From CBDHHC01 sp050633205 (lineage in GTDB: Bacteria > Pseudomonadota > Alphaproteobacteria > Rhizobiales > CBDHHC01): a DNA stretch of 25,024 bases. Below the pieces are notes generated by a model. The model saw only the letters and a program-made list of their open reading frames with translations. It ran no database searches and was not told where the DNA came from. Position 1 is the first letter of the stretch. Every line of letters begins with the position of its first letter. Location of the stretch: positions 1-25,024 of the forward strand of contig JBOEGA010000037.1 in assembly GCA_050633205.1 (NCBI GenBank), written 5' to 3'. Positions 1 to 8,555 of this stretch are shown here, piece after piece. A program made the translations under genes and the position numbers.

Positions 1-906
1 GCGATCCCTGAAAATATGCTTGAAGCGACTCTGTTTGGGCATGAAAAAGGTGCATTTACCGGAGCGACAGAAAAGCGCAAGGGAAAATTTGAAGAGGCTA
101 ATGGCGGTACTCTTTTCCTTGACGAAATTGGTGAGCTTCCTCTGGAAGCGCAGGTTAAGCTGCTTCGTGCTTTGCAGGAAAATGAAGTTGACCCTGTCGG
201 GTCTACCAAATCCATTAAAGTTGATTTTCGCCTTATCTCGGCAACAAACAGAGATATGATCGCCCATGTAAAGGACGGCAAGTTCAGGGAAGATCTTTAT
301 TATCGTATGAACGTGTTTCCTATCTGGATTCCCCCTCTTCGTGAGCGGAAAGAAGATATTCCGCAGCTTGTAGAAACATTCGCAGCCCGTTTTGCTGCTG
401 AAGAAGGCAAGTCCATTGATAATATCAATGAAGATGCACATCGTTTGCTTCAGACATATTCATGGCCGGGGAATGTGAGGCAGCTTGAGAATGTTGTATT
501 TCGCGCTGTGGTTCTTGCTGACAGTCCAGTCCTCAGTGTTAAGGAATTCCCGCAGATTGCAGCTCATGTAGAAGGGTTTGAAGCTGAAATTCCTGCTGAA
601 CCTGCCAAAGTTGAAGTGCAATCAGGTAATAACGGTCCTGCCATGGTTGGTGGAGATATTGCTGTGACGACGCAACAGGAACTTCCAGGCGGAACTCTTG
701 ATGGAGAGCATCATGCGCTGGGAATACCTGCCCTAACTGAAAAAGGAGAGGTCCGCCCATTGGAAGCAGTTGAAGCGGACATGATTCGTCTTGCTATGAA
801 CCGTTATCGTGGACATATGACCGAGATTGCCAAGCGTTTAGGCATTGGCCGTTCAACATTATACCGCAAAATGCGTGAATTTGGATTAGAATCCCGGGCT
901 AATTGA
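1..906 (+). CDS. Sigma-54-dependent transcriptional activator, Fis family (5' end outside window)
   Basis: This is the C-terminal 301 residues of an NtrC-type activator that remodels sigma-54 RNA polymerase by ATP hydrolysis. The frame is already open at base 1, so the N-terminal receiver or sensor domain and the Walker A motif lie upstream. Visible are the GAFTGA loop that contacts sigma-54 (bases 50-67), the Walker B stretch LFLDE, the SATNRD sensor-1 region, the LRERKEDIP segment and the WPGNVRQLENV sensor-2 region. A Fis-type helix-turn-helix ends the protein (IAKRLGIGRSTLYRKM). About 70 residues rich in Glu, Pro and Gly separate the AAA+ domain from the helix-turn-helix, longer than in plain NtrC. 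No terminator is evident after the stop. The target genes cannot be named because the sensing domain is missing. Confidence 0.93.
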   Translation, partial: AIPENMLEATLFGHEKGAFTGATEKRKGKFEEANGGTLFLDEIGELPLEAQVKLLRALQENEVDPVGSTKSIKVDFRLISATNRDMIAHVKDGKFREDLYYRMNVFPIWIPPLRERKEDIPQLVETFAARFAAEEGKSIDNINEDAHRLLQTYSWPGNVRQLENVVFRAVVLADSPVLSVKEFPQIAAHVEGFEAEIPAEPAKVEVQSGNNGPAMVGGDIAVTTQQELPGGTLDGEHHALGIPALTEKGEVRPLEAVEADMIRLAMNRYRGHMTEIAKRLGIGRSTLYRKMREFGLESRAN

Positions 907-1065
907 AATTTTTGCGATGAATACCCATACAATTGTTATTCGCTAATGATTCGTAAACTTTCTTTGCGAATATTGCGATAAGGGAATTGTGAATTGCAGA
1001 GCTGATATTTTTGAGTGTATAGTATTCTCAAAATGCTCAGTTAGGGCGAATATGGAAGGGGTGTC

Positions 1066-2835
1066 ATGTTGCGTGTAACCAGGATTGCTTTAATTTCTGC
1101 AGCTATAGGAGTATTGGGAGTTTCAGGTGCTGGAGCCGTAGAACCTGACGCGCCTCAAAAACTTATATCACGTATGGATGCTGTGGGTATTAAAATCCAC
1201 GAAGCATTGGCTGCGAAATTCAAGCCCAGAAAAAGAAAAAAGAAGAATGATCAGGGGACGCTGGTTGAATTTTATGCCGGACGTGATGATAAGCCTGTCT
1301 GGATTACAGAAAAAGGGCTTAATGAACGCGCTCTGAAGGCCATTGCTGAAATCAAGCAGGCCGGTAAATATGAACTTGACCCCAATGTTTTTGATGTTCC
1401 TACCCAGGAAGAACTTTCTGCTGGTGGGGAGATGTCTTCAAGTACACTTGCAAAAGCTGAACTGAAGATGAGCTATGCCATTCTGAAATATGCTAAATAT
1501 GCAGGTGGTGGAAGGATCAATGTAAGCAGCCTAAGTAAATATCTGGACAGACATCCGCAGATACCTGACCCGGTTAAGCTGATGACTGAGCTTTCAGAAA
1601 GTGATGATCCTGGTAAAGAGCTGGCAGCTCTGCACCCAACACACCCGCAGTTCAAGTTATTGCTAGCTGCATTGAAAAGATCCCGTACTGCAGTTCCAGA
1701 GAAAGTCATTGAAATTCCTGAAGGGCCAACATTACGTGTCGGCGACAGGCACGAGCAAGTTGTTCTGCTTCGTGAGCGCCTGAAGGCGAAACTGCCTGAA
1801 GCCAATGATGACGGTGATGTGGATCCACTGGTCTTTGATGAAGGGCTTGAGGATGCTGTTAAAGAATTCCAGACTTCCAAAGGGTTGCAGGACGATGGAA
1901 TTGTCGGATCCGGTACACGAAGAGTTCTGAACATTAAGCCAGCAGACAAGACAAAGACTCTTCTGGTTAATGTTGAGCGCTGGCGCTGGATGCCAAGAGA
2001 CCTGGGCCGGATGAATATTCAGGTGAATATTCCCGAGTTTAAATTCCGCGTGAAAGTTAACGGCAAGATCATACATGAAGAACGTAATATTATCGGTAAG
2101 CTGACAAACCAAACACCTGTATTCAGTGATGTTATGGAGACGGTTGTTCTGAATCCTTACTGGTATCCTACGCAGAATATTATTCGTAACGAGATTTTGC
2201 CTGGTGCACGCAAAAGTGGCCGCTTTGTTTCCAAAAACGGTTTTGAAGTGCTATCGACAAGCGGTACACCCATTGATCCTGAGAGTGTGAACTGGTATGC
2301 GGCTGGCCCAAGAGACTTCAGCTTCCGTCAGCCTCCGGGTGCGAGTAATGCCCTTGGGGAAGTAAAGTTCCTGTTCCCTAACAAACATGCCGTTTATCTT
2401 CATGATACGCCTGCCAAGAATTTGTTTAATTCTCCTGTCAGAGCGTTTTCACATGGTTGTATGCGAATCAGAAATCCTCGCAGACTGGCAGAGATTATCC
2501 TTGGTAATGAGGGGTGGAGCCGTGCATCCGTCCATGACAGAATTAACCAAAGAGATAATCAGCATTATTCGCTAAAAAACAAATTCCCGGTTCATATTAC
2601 CTATTTCACAGCCTGGGCTAACCCGGATGGAAGTATGAATTATTATTCGGATATCTACAAGCATGACCAGAAGATTTATGCTGCTCTGCATGGACTTCCG
2701 GTTCCACGAGATCCGATTGATCCAGTGGCTGTAAGAGCCCGAGAACTAGAGAGAAACCTTCCAACAGGTGAAGAGCCTCTAATAAGAGAGCGTTCCCGTG
2801 GCGGGTTATTTGATAACCTGTTTAACCTGAACTAG
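1066..2835 (+). CDS. L,D-transpeptidase with peptidoglycan-binding domain (LdtD/YcbB-like)
   Basis: A periplasmic peptidoglycan cross-linking enzyme of 589 residues, the size of the YcbB/LdtD group, which makes 3-3 cross-links. A signal peptide covers about residues 1-24, followed by a Lys/Arg-rich stretch. The N-terminal scaffold runs to about residue 210, and a peptidoglycan-binding_1 domain lies at about 222-290 (LRVGD...DDGIVGSGTRRVL). The YkuD catalytic domain spans about 297-480, with H446 in YLHDTP and the SHGCMR motif carrying nucleophile C465. The start at 1066 follows a GGAAGGGG ribosome-binding site. A possible promoter is TTGCAG (994-999), 18 bases, TATAGT (1018-1023). A terminator follows. 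The next gene is a DUF882 peptidase, as in E. coli where ldtD and mepK are neighbours, which suggests paired making and cutting of 3-3 links (inference). Confidence 0.93.
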   Translation: MLRVTRIALISAAIGVLGVSGAGAVEPDAPQKLISRMDAVGIKIHEALAAKFKPRKRKKKNDQGTLVEFYAGRDDKPVWITEKGLNERALKAIAEIKQAGKYELDPNVFDVPTQEELSAGGEMSSSTLAKAELKMSYAILKYAKYAGGGRINVSSLSKYLDRHPQIPDPVKLMTELSESDDPGKELAALHPTHPQFKLLLAALKRSRTAVPEKVIEIPEGPTLRVGDRHEQVVLLRERLKAKLPEANDDGDVDPLVFDEGLEDAVKEFQTSKGLQDDGIVGSGTRRVLNIKPADKTKTLLVNVERWRWMPRDLGRMNIQVNIPEFKFRVKVNGKIIHEERNIIGKLTNQTPVFSDVMETVVLNPYWYPTQNIIRNEILPGARKSGRFVSKNGFEVLSTSGTPIDPESVNWYAAGPRDFSFRQPPGASNALGEVKFLFPNKHAVYLHDTPAKNLFNSPVRAFSHGCMRIRNPRRLAEIILGNEGWSRASVHDRINQRDNQHYSLKNKFPVHITYFTAWANPDGSMNYYSDIYKHDQKIYAALHGLPVPRDPIDPVAVRARELERNLPTGEEPLIRERSRGGLFDNLFNLN

Positions 2836-2872
2836 TCAGATTAAATAAGTTAATACTTTCGTAGACTTAGTT

Positions 2873-2919
2873 AATTAGCCCGTTAATGTGACACTGTTGC
2901 TTTAGCGGGCTAATTTTTT
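2873..2919 (+). terminator. Rho-independent terminator after the L,D-transpeptidase gene
   Basis: A perfect 10-bp stem, AATTAGCCCG (2873-2882) with CGGGCTAATT (2906-2915), overlaps a run of six T at 2914-2919. It begins 37 bases after the stop codon and separates this gene from the DUF882 gene, so the two probably have separate promoters. Confidence 0.85.
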
Positions 2920-3051
2920 GCTTTTTACCGCCACGATTTGTACTCATTCAACGTTTATCTGTTTTTTAACTAATTTAGAGGGAAGATAGTCAGTTATTGC
3001 TGGTTTGCAACTATTGTTGTGGTATCTGAGGTGTGGTGATAATCTGGCGAT

Positions 3052-4440
3052 ATGCGTTTGTTAATGGGGCTCGTATATATGCATCAAAGATGTAGAATCG
3101 TGAAGCAACATAGCCTGTCTGCCATGGTGTGTGCCTGTATAGCCATCCTGGTCTTTCTGGCCAGTGTGACTGCATCTGGCAGAGCTGATGCCAGCTCACG
3201 TACTATTTCCATCTATAACATCCATACGAAGGTTACGCTTAAGGTAAAGTATAAGGAGAACGGGAAATATATTCCTGAAGCTCTGAAGAAAATTAACTTT
3301 GTTATGGGGGACTGGCGGCGCAAGGAAAGCACCAAAATGGACCCTAAGCTGATTGACCTGATGTGGGAGGTCCATACTGAACTGGGGTCCAAGCGGCCTA
3401 TTTACCTTATTTCCGGCTATCGTTCTCTGAAAACCAATAATCTTCTTCGTAAGACCAGGGGCGGGCAGGCCAAAAAGTCCCGTCATATTCTGGGTAAAGC
3501 TGCGGATGTCCATTTTCCTGACATTTCTGTTCGTGATCTGAGAAATTCTGCAATGATCAAGCAGGTTGGAGGTGTAGGGTATTATCCGACATCTGCTATC
3601 CCGTTTGTTCACCTTGATACCGGTCGTGTCAGACACTGGCCGCGTATGGGACGGCATGAGCTAGCTGCTCTGTTTCCCAGAGACCGCACATACCATATTC
3701 CAAGAGATGGAAAACGTATCAGAAGGGGCGATTACAAGATTGCGATGGTTAAGCTGAACAGCAGCAGCAGGAATGCGGCGCAACTGGCACTGGCACGAGC
3801 AAAGAAGCGCCTGAGCGGTGGAGGTGTTCGTGTGGCTGGTCTGGGTGGCATACCTAAGGGGTTAAGCCTCAAGGGCAAGCCGGCCAAAGGATTGCTTTCA
3901 TCCTGGAATAAAAAGAAAAATGACGTGAAGCAGAAGCCTAAAGATGAGCTGGATCGCAAGGGGCTGTTGCGACTGGCTTCTTTAAATCCTGGTAAAGATT
4001 CGGAGATTGCTGCCAACAGCAAGGGAGCAGCCACTCCAATTGATGGCGGTAACAGACCTGTACAGCAGGGCAGATGGGTTTCTGCGCCTGAGTATGATGA
4101 TGAACATGATGATGAGCTGAGTTATTCTCCATTCCCTGTGTTGCCTTTGATGAGTGATACTTCTGTGAGTTATGACACCAAGATTATTAAAATGGTGGCA
4201 CCAGCCCATGATAAGGTCGAGTATCTTATGGGAGAGCCTACCAGAATGATCCCCCTACGCTTCCGTCCGGGGTTGCAGTATTCACAAATGCTGTGGGCCA
4301 GTGATTTTCAAGGCAAGGCAGTCAAGAATATCATGGAAAATCGAAGTGCTCCAAAAGGTGTTCCTCAATATCCGAAGCACCATCTTGATGCTTTAGAGGC
4401 ACGAAACAAAGCGAGCAAGCCGGTTTACGCACGTAACTGA
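3052..4440 (+). CDS. DUF882 / M15-like murein peptidase with long C-terminal extension (MepK-like)
   Basis: A probable periplasmic zinc peptidase acting on peptidoglycan. With the 3052 start, a basic N-terminus and a hydrophobic stretch (about 21-40) form a signal peptide or anchor. The DUF882 domain spans about residues 50-200: SGYRS (121-125), a zinc site of H145 and D152 in SRHILGKAAD, and H187 in FVHLDTG, then VRHWPR. In E. coli, MepK of this family cuts 3-3 cross-links and is encoded beside LdtD; the same order occurs here. MepK-type proteins are usually under 200 residues, whereas this one carries about 250 further residues of Lys-, Ser- and Gly-rich low-complexity sequence with no recognised domain. 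The start is uncertain: in-frame ATGs lie at 3052, 3064 and 3079, and only the last has a GGGG-like ribosome site at fair spacing. Confidence 0.88.
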   Translation: MRLLMGLVYMHQRCRIVKQHSLSAMVCACIAILVFLASVTASGRADASSRTISIYNIHTKVTLKVKYKENGKYIPEALKKINFVMGDWRRKESTKMDPKLIDLMWEVHTELGSKRPIYLISGYRSLKTNNLLRKTRGGQAKKSRHILGKAADVHFPDISVRDLRNSAMIKQVGGVGYYPTSAIPFVHLDTGRVRHWPRMGRHELAALFPRDRTYHIPRDGKRIRRGDYKIAMVKLNSSSRNAAQLALARAKKRLSGGGVRVAGLGGIPKGLSLKGKPAKGLLSSWNKKKNDVKQKPKDELDRKGLLRLASLNPGKDSEIAANSKGAATPIDGGNRPVQQGRWVSAPEYDDEHDDELSYSPFPVLPLMSDTSVSYDTKIIKMVAPAHDKVEYLMGEPTRMIPLRFRPGLQYSQMLWASDFQGKAVKNIMENRSAPKGVPQYPKHHLDALEARNKASKPVYARN

Positions 4441-4497
4441 TATGGCTGATCGATAATCGATAAATATGTTTTTTTGAAAAATTTTGAGAGAAGAGAA

Positions 4498-4525
4498 ACG
4501 GTATGCCCGAGAACAGGCATACCGT
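4498..4525 (-). terminator. Hairpin between convergent DUF882 gene and leuC
   Basis: A perfect 10-bp inverted repeat, ACGGTATGCC (4498-4507) and GGCATACCGT (4516-4525), has an 8-base loop. It lies just past the leuC stop on the minus strand and is followed there by a pyrimidine-rich TTTCTCTTCTC tract rather than a clean T run. It probably ends leuC transcripts and may also stop read-through from the plus strand. Confidence 0.6.
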
Positions 4526-4535
4526 ATGAATTGTC

Positions 4536-5948
4536 TTATTTAAATTCGCGAATATCTACGAATTTTCCAGCAATTGCAGCTGCGGCAGCCATTGCAGGTG
4601 AGAGCAGGTGAGTTCTGCCCTGACGGCCCTGACGGCCTTCAAAGTTTCTGTTGGATGTTGATGCACAGCGTTCCTGCGGAGACAGCTTGTCGGCATTCAT
4701 AGCCAGACACATTGAACAGCCAGGCTCTCTCCATTCGAAGCCAGCTTCGATAAAGATTTTGTCCAGTCCTTCTGCTTCGGCCTGTTCCTTTACAAGGCCT
4801 GAGCCTGGAACAATCATGGCATTTACAGTCGGAGCAACCTTTTTACCCTCGATAACTTTTGCTGCTGCACGGAAGTCTTCGATGCGGCCGTTGGTACATG
4901 AGCCAATGAATACGCGGTCAATTGAGATGTCAGTCATCTTCTGCCCTGGCTTCAGACCCATATAGTCCAATGCACGAAGCATTGCCGCTTTTTTATTTGG
5001 ATCATCAACAGCCTCCGGATCAGGAACATTGCCGGTAATTGATACAACATTCTCAGGGCTTGTACCCCAGGTTACAATAGGGGGAAGCTCGGCTGCATTG
5101 ATATTGATAACCTTGTCAAAATGTGCGCCTTCGTCTGTGTGGAGGGTTCTCCAATAGGCTTCAGCGGCTTCCCATGCAGCGCCTTTTGGTGCGCGTGGGC
5201 GACCTTTGAAATATTCGTATGTTTTCTCGTCAGGAGCGATCAGACCAGCACGGGCACCGCCTTCGATTGTCATGTTACAGACAGTCATACGGCCTTCCAT
5301 TGAAAGATCACGGATTGCTTCGCCTGCGAACTCGATAACATGGCCAGTACCGCCCGCTGTACCGATTTCACCAATGATAGCGAGGATAAGGTCTTTTGCG
5401 GTAACGCCTTCAGGGAGTTTGCCGTCTACCTGGACAAGCATGTTTTTTGCTTTTTTCTGGATCAGGGTCTGAGTGGCCAGTACGTGTTCAACCTCTGAGG
5501 TACCGATACCATGGGCCAGAGCGCCGAATGCGCCATGAGTTGAGGTATGGCTGTCACCACATACGATGGTTGTTCCAGGCAATGTAAAGCCCTGCTCAGG
5601 GCCGATAATGTGTACAACACCCTGACGGATATCCAGCTCATTGAAATATTCAATCCCGAATTCACCAGCGTTTTTATTCAGAGTTTCCACCTGGAGTGCC
5701 GAGTCCGGGTCATCAATGCCCCTGGATCTGTCTGTTGTCGGGACGTTGTGGTCCACAACTGCAAGAGTTTTTTCCGGGGAACGAACCTTCCGGTCTGTCA
5801 TGCGCAGCCCTTCAAAGGCCTGAGGGCTGGTTACTTCATGAACAAGGTGTCTGTCGATGTATAGAAGACAAGTGCCGTCGTCCTGTTCATCGACCAGGTG
5901 ATCATTCCAGATTTTATCGTAAAGTGTTTTTGGATTGTTTGTGGACAT
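4536..5948 (-). CDS. leuC: 3-isopropylmalate dehydratase large subunit
   Basis: The catalytic large subunit of isopropylmalate isomerase, which interconverts 2- and 3-isopropylmalate in leucine synthesis and binds a [4Fe-4S] cluster as a dimer with LeuD. The protein has 470 residues, the usual length. Aconitase-family signatures are clear: GDSHTSTHGAFG, the cluster cysteines in VFIGSCTNGR and in GCSMCLAMN, and NRNFEGRQG. I chose the start at 5948 because MSTNNPKTLYDKIW matches the family's N-terminus; an in-frame ATG at 5969 with GGGA in front would add seven residues. leuD is not adjacent. In many alphaproteobacteria leuC follows rplS; here it lies about 8 kb away and points the opposite way. 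No leucine-rich leader peptide is visible upstream. Confidence 0.97.
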   Translation of the reverse strand: MSTNNPKTLYDKIWNDHLVDEQDDGTCLLYIDRHLVHEVTSPQAFEGLRMTDRKVRSPEKTLAVVDHNVPTTDRSRGIDDPDSALQVETLNKNAGEFGIEYFNELDIRQGVVHIIGPEQGFTLPGTTIVCGDSHTSTHGAFGALAHGIGTSEVEHVLATQTLIQKKAKNMLVQVDGKLPEGVTAKDLILAIIGEIGTAGGTGHVIEFAGEAIRDLSMEGRMTVCNMTIEGGARAGLIAPDEKTYEYFKGRPRAPKGAAWEAAEAYWRTLHTDEGAHFDKVININAAELPPIVTWGTSPENVVSITGNVPDPEAVDDPNKKAAMLRALDYMGLKPGQKMTDISIDRVFIGSCTNGRIEDFRAAAKVIEGKKVAPTVNAMIVPGSGLVKEQAEAEGLDKIFIEAGFEWREPGCSMCLAMNADKLSPQERCASTSNRNFEGRQGRQGRTHLLSPAMAAAAAIAGKFVDIREFK

Positions 5949-6419
5949 ATACCCAATACCTGATTTCATAACATCCCGACATCCCGGTTTTTTATCCGAT
6001 AATAGTTTTAGCAGCTTACCTATTGATTTTGTTAGGTTTTATGTGTCTTTGGCTCTAAGGTGAATATAGAGGCAAATACGATAAAATCTAATAAAACCAA
6101 TCGGTTAAGCTACAATCCTGGAGTATCGCAGATAGTCCGGGCGGGATTGTTGGAAGATTGTGCTGCACCTATATTATTTATGACACAGCTTTGTTCGAGA
6201 CAAGCTATGAATAAATATGCCCAGTTTGTCAAGAAATGTGCATTTTTTGTGGTGAGGATTACGTAAAATAACAAAAAAGTGTAGCAGAAAGGTATTTTTC
6301 AACAGGCTGTGTCCTATATGTTCTAGCCAGTAAAGGACACTTTTTGTTAATTAATAATGAGTAGTTAGATTGTTTGAACTGGATTTTCCAAAATTCAGGT
6401 AATAGGGACAAATATTATT
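5949..6419. other. Gene-free divergent region between leuC and the mipA-like gene
   Basis: About 470 bases hold the promoters of two divergent genes. A GTG-start frame of 68 codons (6060-6266) lacks a ribosome site and family features, so I do not call it. The notable element is a hairpin with a T tract at 6309-6345, listed separately. The final 80 bases are AT-rich. Confidence 0.6.
6309..6345 (+). terminator. Orphan terminator-like hairpin upstream of the MipA gene
   Basis: The inverted repeat GTGTCCT (6309-6315) and AGGACAC (6334-6340) has an 18-base interior and is followed directly by TTTTTGTT. The form is that of an intrinsic plus-strand terminator, but no plus-strand gene ends before it. 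It could end a small RNA, act as an attenuator in the leader of the downstream barrel gene, or be a chance fold, since the stem has only 7 bp. Confidence 0.45.
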
Positions 6420-7247
6420 ATGAACACCTTGGGACAGGGTCTTGGTAGAAGACTTGCAACTTTGATTGCCTCGGGCATTACAGTATTCGCTGTCGGTGTT
6501 CTTCCTGCAGTTGCGGGTGGCGACACTTACAAGCCCGAACAGAAATCGACAAGAGTTAAAATTGGTGGCGCTGCATTGGTTGCGCCGAAATATGAAGGCT
6601 CTAATGACTACGAAGTTATTGGATTTCCGACTGTAAGCCTTGGAACCGTTGGTGGCCGCCTGACAGTTGATGGCGCTGACTCGGTTAAATATGCGCTTCA
6701 TAAAAAAGATGGTTTTGAATTTGGTCCGCTTGTTGGATACAGATTTGGCCGTGACGAAGATGATGGCGAGCTATTAACCGGCCTTGGTGATGTGGATGGC
6801 GGTCTGGTTGTTGGTGCTTATGCCAAATACTGGATTGGTTCAGCTTATCTTAGCGCATCTTATCATCAGCAGGTCACTGGCGATGATACTGGTTATGAGA
6901 TTAAACTGAAAGCTGGTGCAGAGCGTGAACTTTCTGATCGTGTAAAAGTCGATGCGAGCGTTGGTGCTACTTACTCAAGCGATGAGTATATGGATTCGTT
7001 CTTCAGTGTTCCTAGTGGTGGTGGTACAACCGCCGGTGCGTATGATGCTGATGCCGGATTTAAATCTATTCATGCCAACCTTGGTATGACGATTGTACTT
7101 AGTGATCGCTGGGAAGCAAAGGTTTCCGGTCAGTATACACGCCTTCTGGACGAGGCTGGTGACAGTACGGTTGTTGAGAGCAAAGATCAGTTTATGGGGC
7201 TTGTAGGGCTATCTTACAGCTTTGACTGGCCTGGGCGCAGCAAATAG
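6420..7247 (+). CDS. MipA/OmpV family outer-membrane protein
   Basis: An outer-membrane beta-barrel of 275 residues, the usual size for the MipA/OmpV family. The N-terminus has a signal peptide ending near residue 33 (LPAVAGG). The remainder alternates hydrophobic and polar residues in strands with glycine-rich turns; typical pieces are APKYEGSNDYE near the start, GPLVGYRFGRDEDD and a C-terminal strand GLVGLSYSF. The last barrel strand ends in Phe but is followed by DWPGRSK, an unusual short tail after the canonical terminal aromatic. GGGA lies 11 bases before the ATG, a rather long spacing. Family members are linked to murein-synthesis scaffolding (MipA) or osmotic and antibiotic response (OmpV), so the exact role here is open. 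Confidence 0.88.
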   Translation: MNTLGQGLGRRLATLIASGITVFAVGVLPAVAGGDTYKPEQKSTRVKIGGAALVAPKYEGSNDYEVIGFPTVSLGTVGGRLTVDGADSVKYALHKKDGFEFGPLVGYRFGRDEDDGELLTGLGDVDGGLVVGAYAKYWIGSAYLSASYHQQVTGDDTGYEIKLKAGAERELSDRVKVDASVGATYSSDEYMDSFFSVPSGGGTTAGAYDADAGFKSIHANLGMTIVLSDRWEAKVSGQYTRLLDEAGDSTVVESKDQFMGLVGLSYSFDWPGRSK

Positions 7248-7277
7248 ACGGAAGTCGCGTTCTTCAATAAAGATTTT

Positions 7278-7315
7278 AAATCGCCCGGTTATGGTTTTAA
7301 CCGGGCGATTTTTTT
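7278..7315. terminator. Bidirectional terminator between convergent genes
   Basis: A perfect 13-bp stem, AAATCGCCCGGTT (7278-7290) and AACCGGGCGATTT (7299-7311), has an 8-base loop and is followed by T on the plus strand and preceded by A residues. It terminates the MipA gene and, read from the other strand, sits directly after the stop of the minus-strand gene at 7314. Confidence 0.9.
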
Positions 7316-8138
7316 ATTTGATTGTCAGGCTGATTGTCGTTTGCAAAGGTTTTAGTCTTAAATTTTTGTAGAGAAACACTTCGACAGGAAATTTACCTTT
7401 GATGCTTTCCGGGGGAGTAAGCTTTAAATCTTTCAAGTCTTTTTTCCTGAAAATCCAGAGACCACGTCTCTTTACCCCTTTATTAAAAGTTATGTTTTCG
7501 GGCAGGTTACGGAAAACAAGTACCATGCTATTGTTTTGCAGGGGGCCTGGAATATGAAGTTTTACCGGGACAGGTTTGCCTGCAGTAGCTGTAATGTCCT
7601 GAACTGAAAATGCTTTAGTAACCGTGCCCGGCGCTTTGCTTTTGGCAATATTAGACGGGGGTATGGTAACGTTTACAGTGCGTTTTTCAGGGAGGCTTAC
7701 TATGTCTTTCTTTAAAGAGAGAGCAATTTTGAATTTGCCTTTAAATTTTTCAGGTACGATGAGTTGAAGATCTTTTAATTCGGATACATCCAGGTGCCAG
7801 ATATTTCCCTGTCTGTAACCTTTACTGAGCTGTAGCTCATTAGGAATGCCCTGCAAGATTAAGGGAGTGCGCCACTTTAAATTGCTTCCTGATACAGAGA
7901 TATAAAGTGGAATTGAGCCGCCGGGTTTTCCTTTCAGGTCAAATACGACGAATTCGTGGATGATGGGTTTTATCCCTGAAAGAAACAGTCCCTCACTAAG
8001 CCTGCCTTCTCTATCCCATTTGAACCAGTGTGAGTCCTGAAAGGTGATCCCACCTCTCTGGGCGTTTGCAGCTCCTGTTAATGTAATTAAAGATGCTCCG
8101 CAGCATATAACAAGTTTTTTCCAGTTCTCATGAACCAT
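7314..8138 (-). CDS. Exported hypothetical protein with two related repeats
   Basis: I do not recognise a named family. The 274-residue product has a signal peptide (about 1-26, ending ANA before QRGG). Two beta-rich modules follow, at about residues 70-160 and 187-274. They share the order GKP-G/V-PVxL, then IPN or LPE, then G-x-x-W, then LKDLxLxxPExxKGKF, then an alternating strand near LSLKK or FLYKN. This layout resembles the Ig- or cadherin-like repeats of bacterial surface proteins, but with only two copies and many lysines. The start at 8138 is chosen because GGGG lies 6 bases in front; the upstream ATG at 8159 lacks a ribosome site. It is monocistronic and convergent with the MipA gene. 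Confidence 0.8.
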   Translation of the reverse strand: MVHENWKKLVICCGASLITLTGAANAQRGGITFQDSHWFKWDREGRLSEGLFLSGIKPIIHEFVVFDLKGKPGGSIPLYISVSGSNLKWRTPLILQGIPNELQLSKGYRQGNIWHLDVSELKDLQLIVPEKFKGKFKIALSLKKDIVSLPEKRTVNVTIPPSNIAKSKAPGTVTKAFSVQDITATAGKPVPVKLHIPGPLQNNSMVLVFRNLPENITFNKGVKRRGLWIFRKKDLKDLKLTPPESIKGKFPVEVFLYKNLRLKPLQTTISLTIK

Positions 8139-8159
8139 TATTGACCCCAATTTCACCAT

Positions 8160-8555
8160 ATATCAAGAGTAAATAAACTGATTTATATGGTGATTTAATG
8201 TTTTTGTATTTTTATTAATTGTCGTATTGCAGGATTTAAGCTTGTCCTTGCTGTGATCCTGCATCCCTTAGTTTTTAATATTTTCCGGGAGTTTACCGAG
8301 TGGTTCAGATAAAGCAACGGCTTTTTCCTGATTTGGTTTTAACCTGGGTTAATGCCAGTTTGATCGGATTACCCTAATCAGTATTACCAGGTTCAGGGCC
8401 TATGATTTCCATCTTTTCAACTGGACAAGCGTACCCGGATATTGAAGGAAAATTGATGCCGCAGGTAGCATATCCCTGTCCAATCTGAATAGATGACATT
8501 CACAAGTTCTGAGCCTTTAAGTTAACTCACCTGCTTTGAGGACTGGATTGGTAAT
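8160..8555. other. Gene-free region with several inverted repeats
   Basis: About 395 bases between divergent genes hold no credible reading frame. Visible repeats are TGCAGGAT/ATCCTGCA (8228-8235 and 8256-8263, followed by TTAGTTTTT) and AACCTGG/CCAGGTT (8341-8347 and 8387-8393). The second pair encloses a small GATTA-ccc-TAATC hairpin (8367-8379). A TGGACA/TGTCCA pair spans the following segment. The nesting suggests a structured leader or small RNA, but no known riboswitch class fits. Confidence 0.4.

Noticed and set aside
1473..2112. Overlapping minus-strand frames inside the L,D-transpeptidase gene
   Set aside because: They are shadows of a gene with full catalytic motifs; the products are low-complexity.
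6060..6266. 68-codon plus-strand frame with GTG start
   Set aside because: No ribosome site, no domain or signal features, and it lies inside a promoter region.
8341..8393. TPP-riboswitch-like words (AACCTGG, GGTTAATGCCAG and, on the other strand, CCTGAACCTGGTAATAC)
   Set aside because: The CTGAGA element and the required spacing are missing on both strands, and neither neighbour is a thiamine gene.
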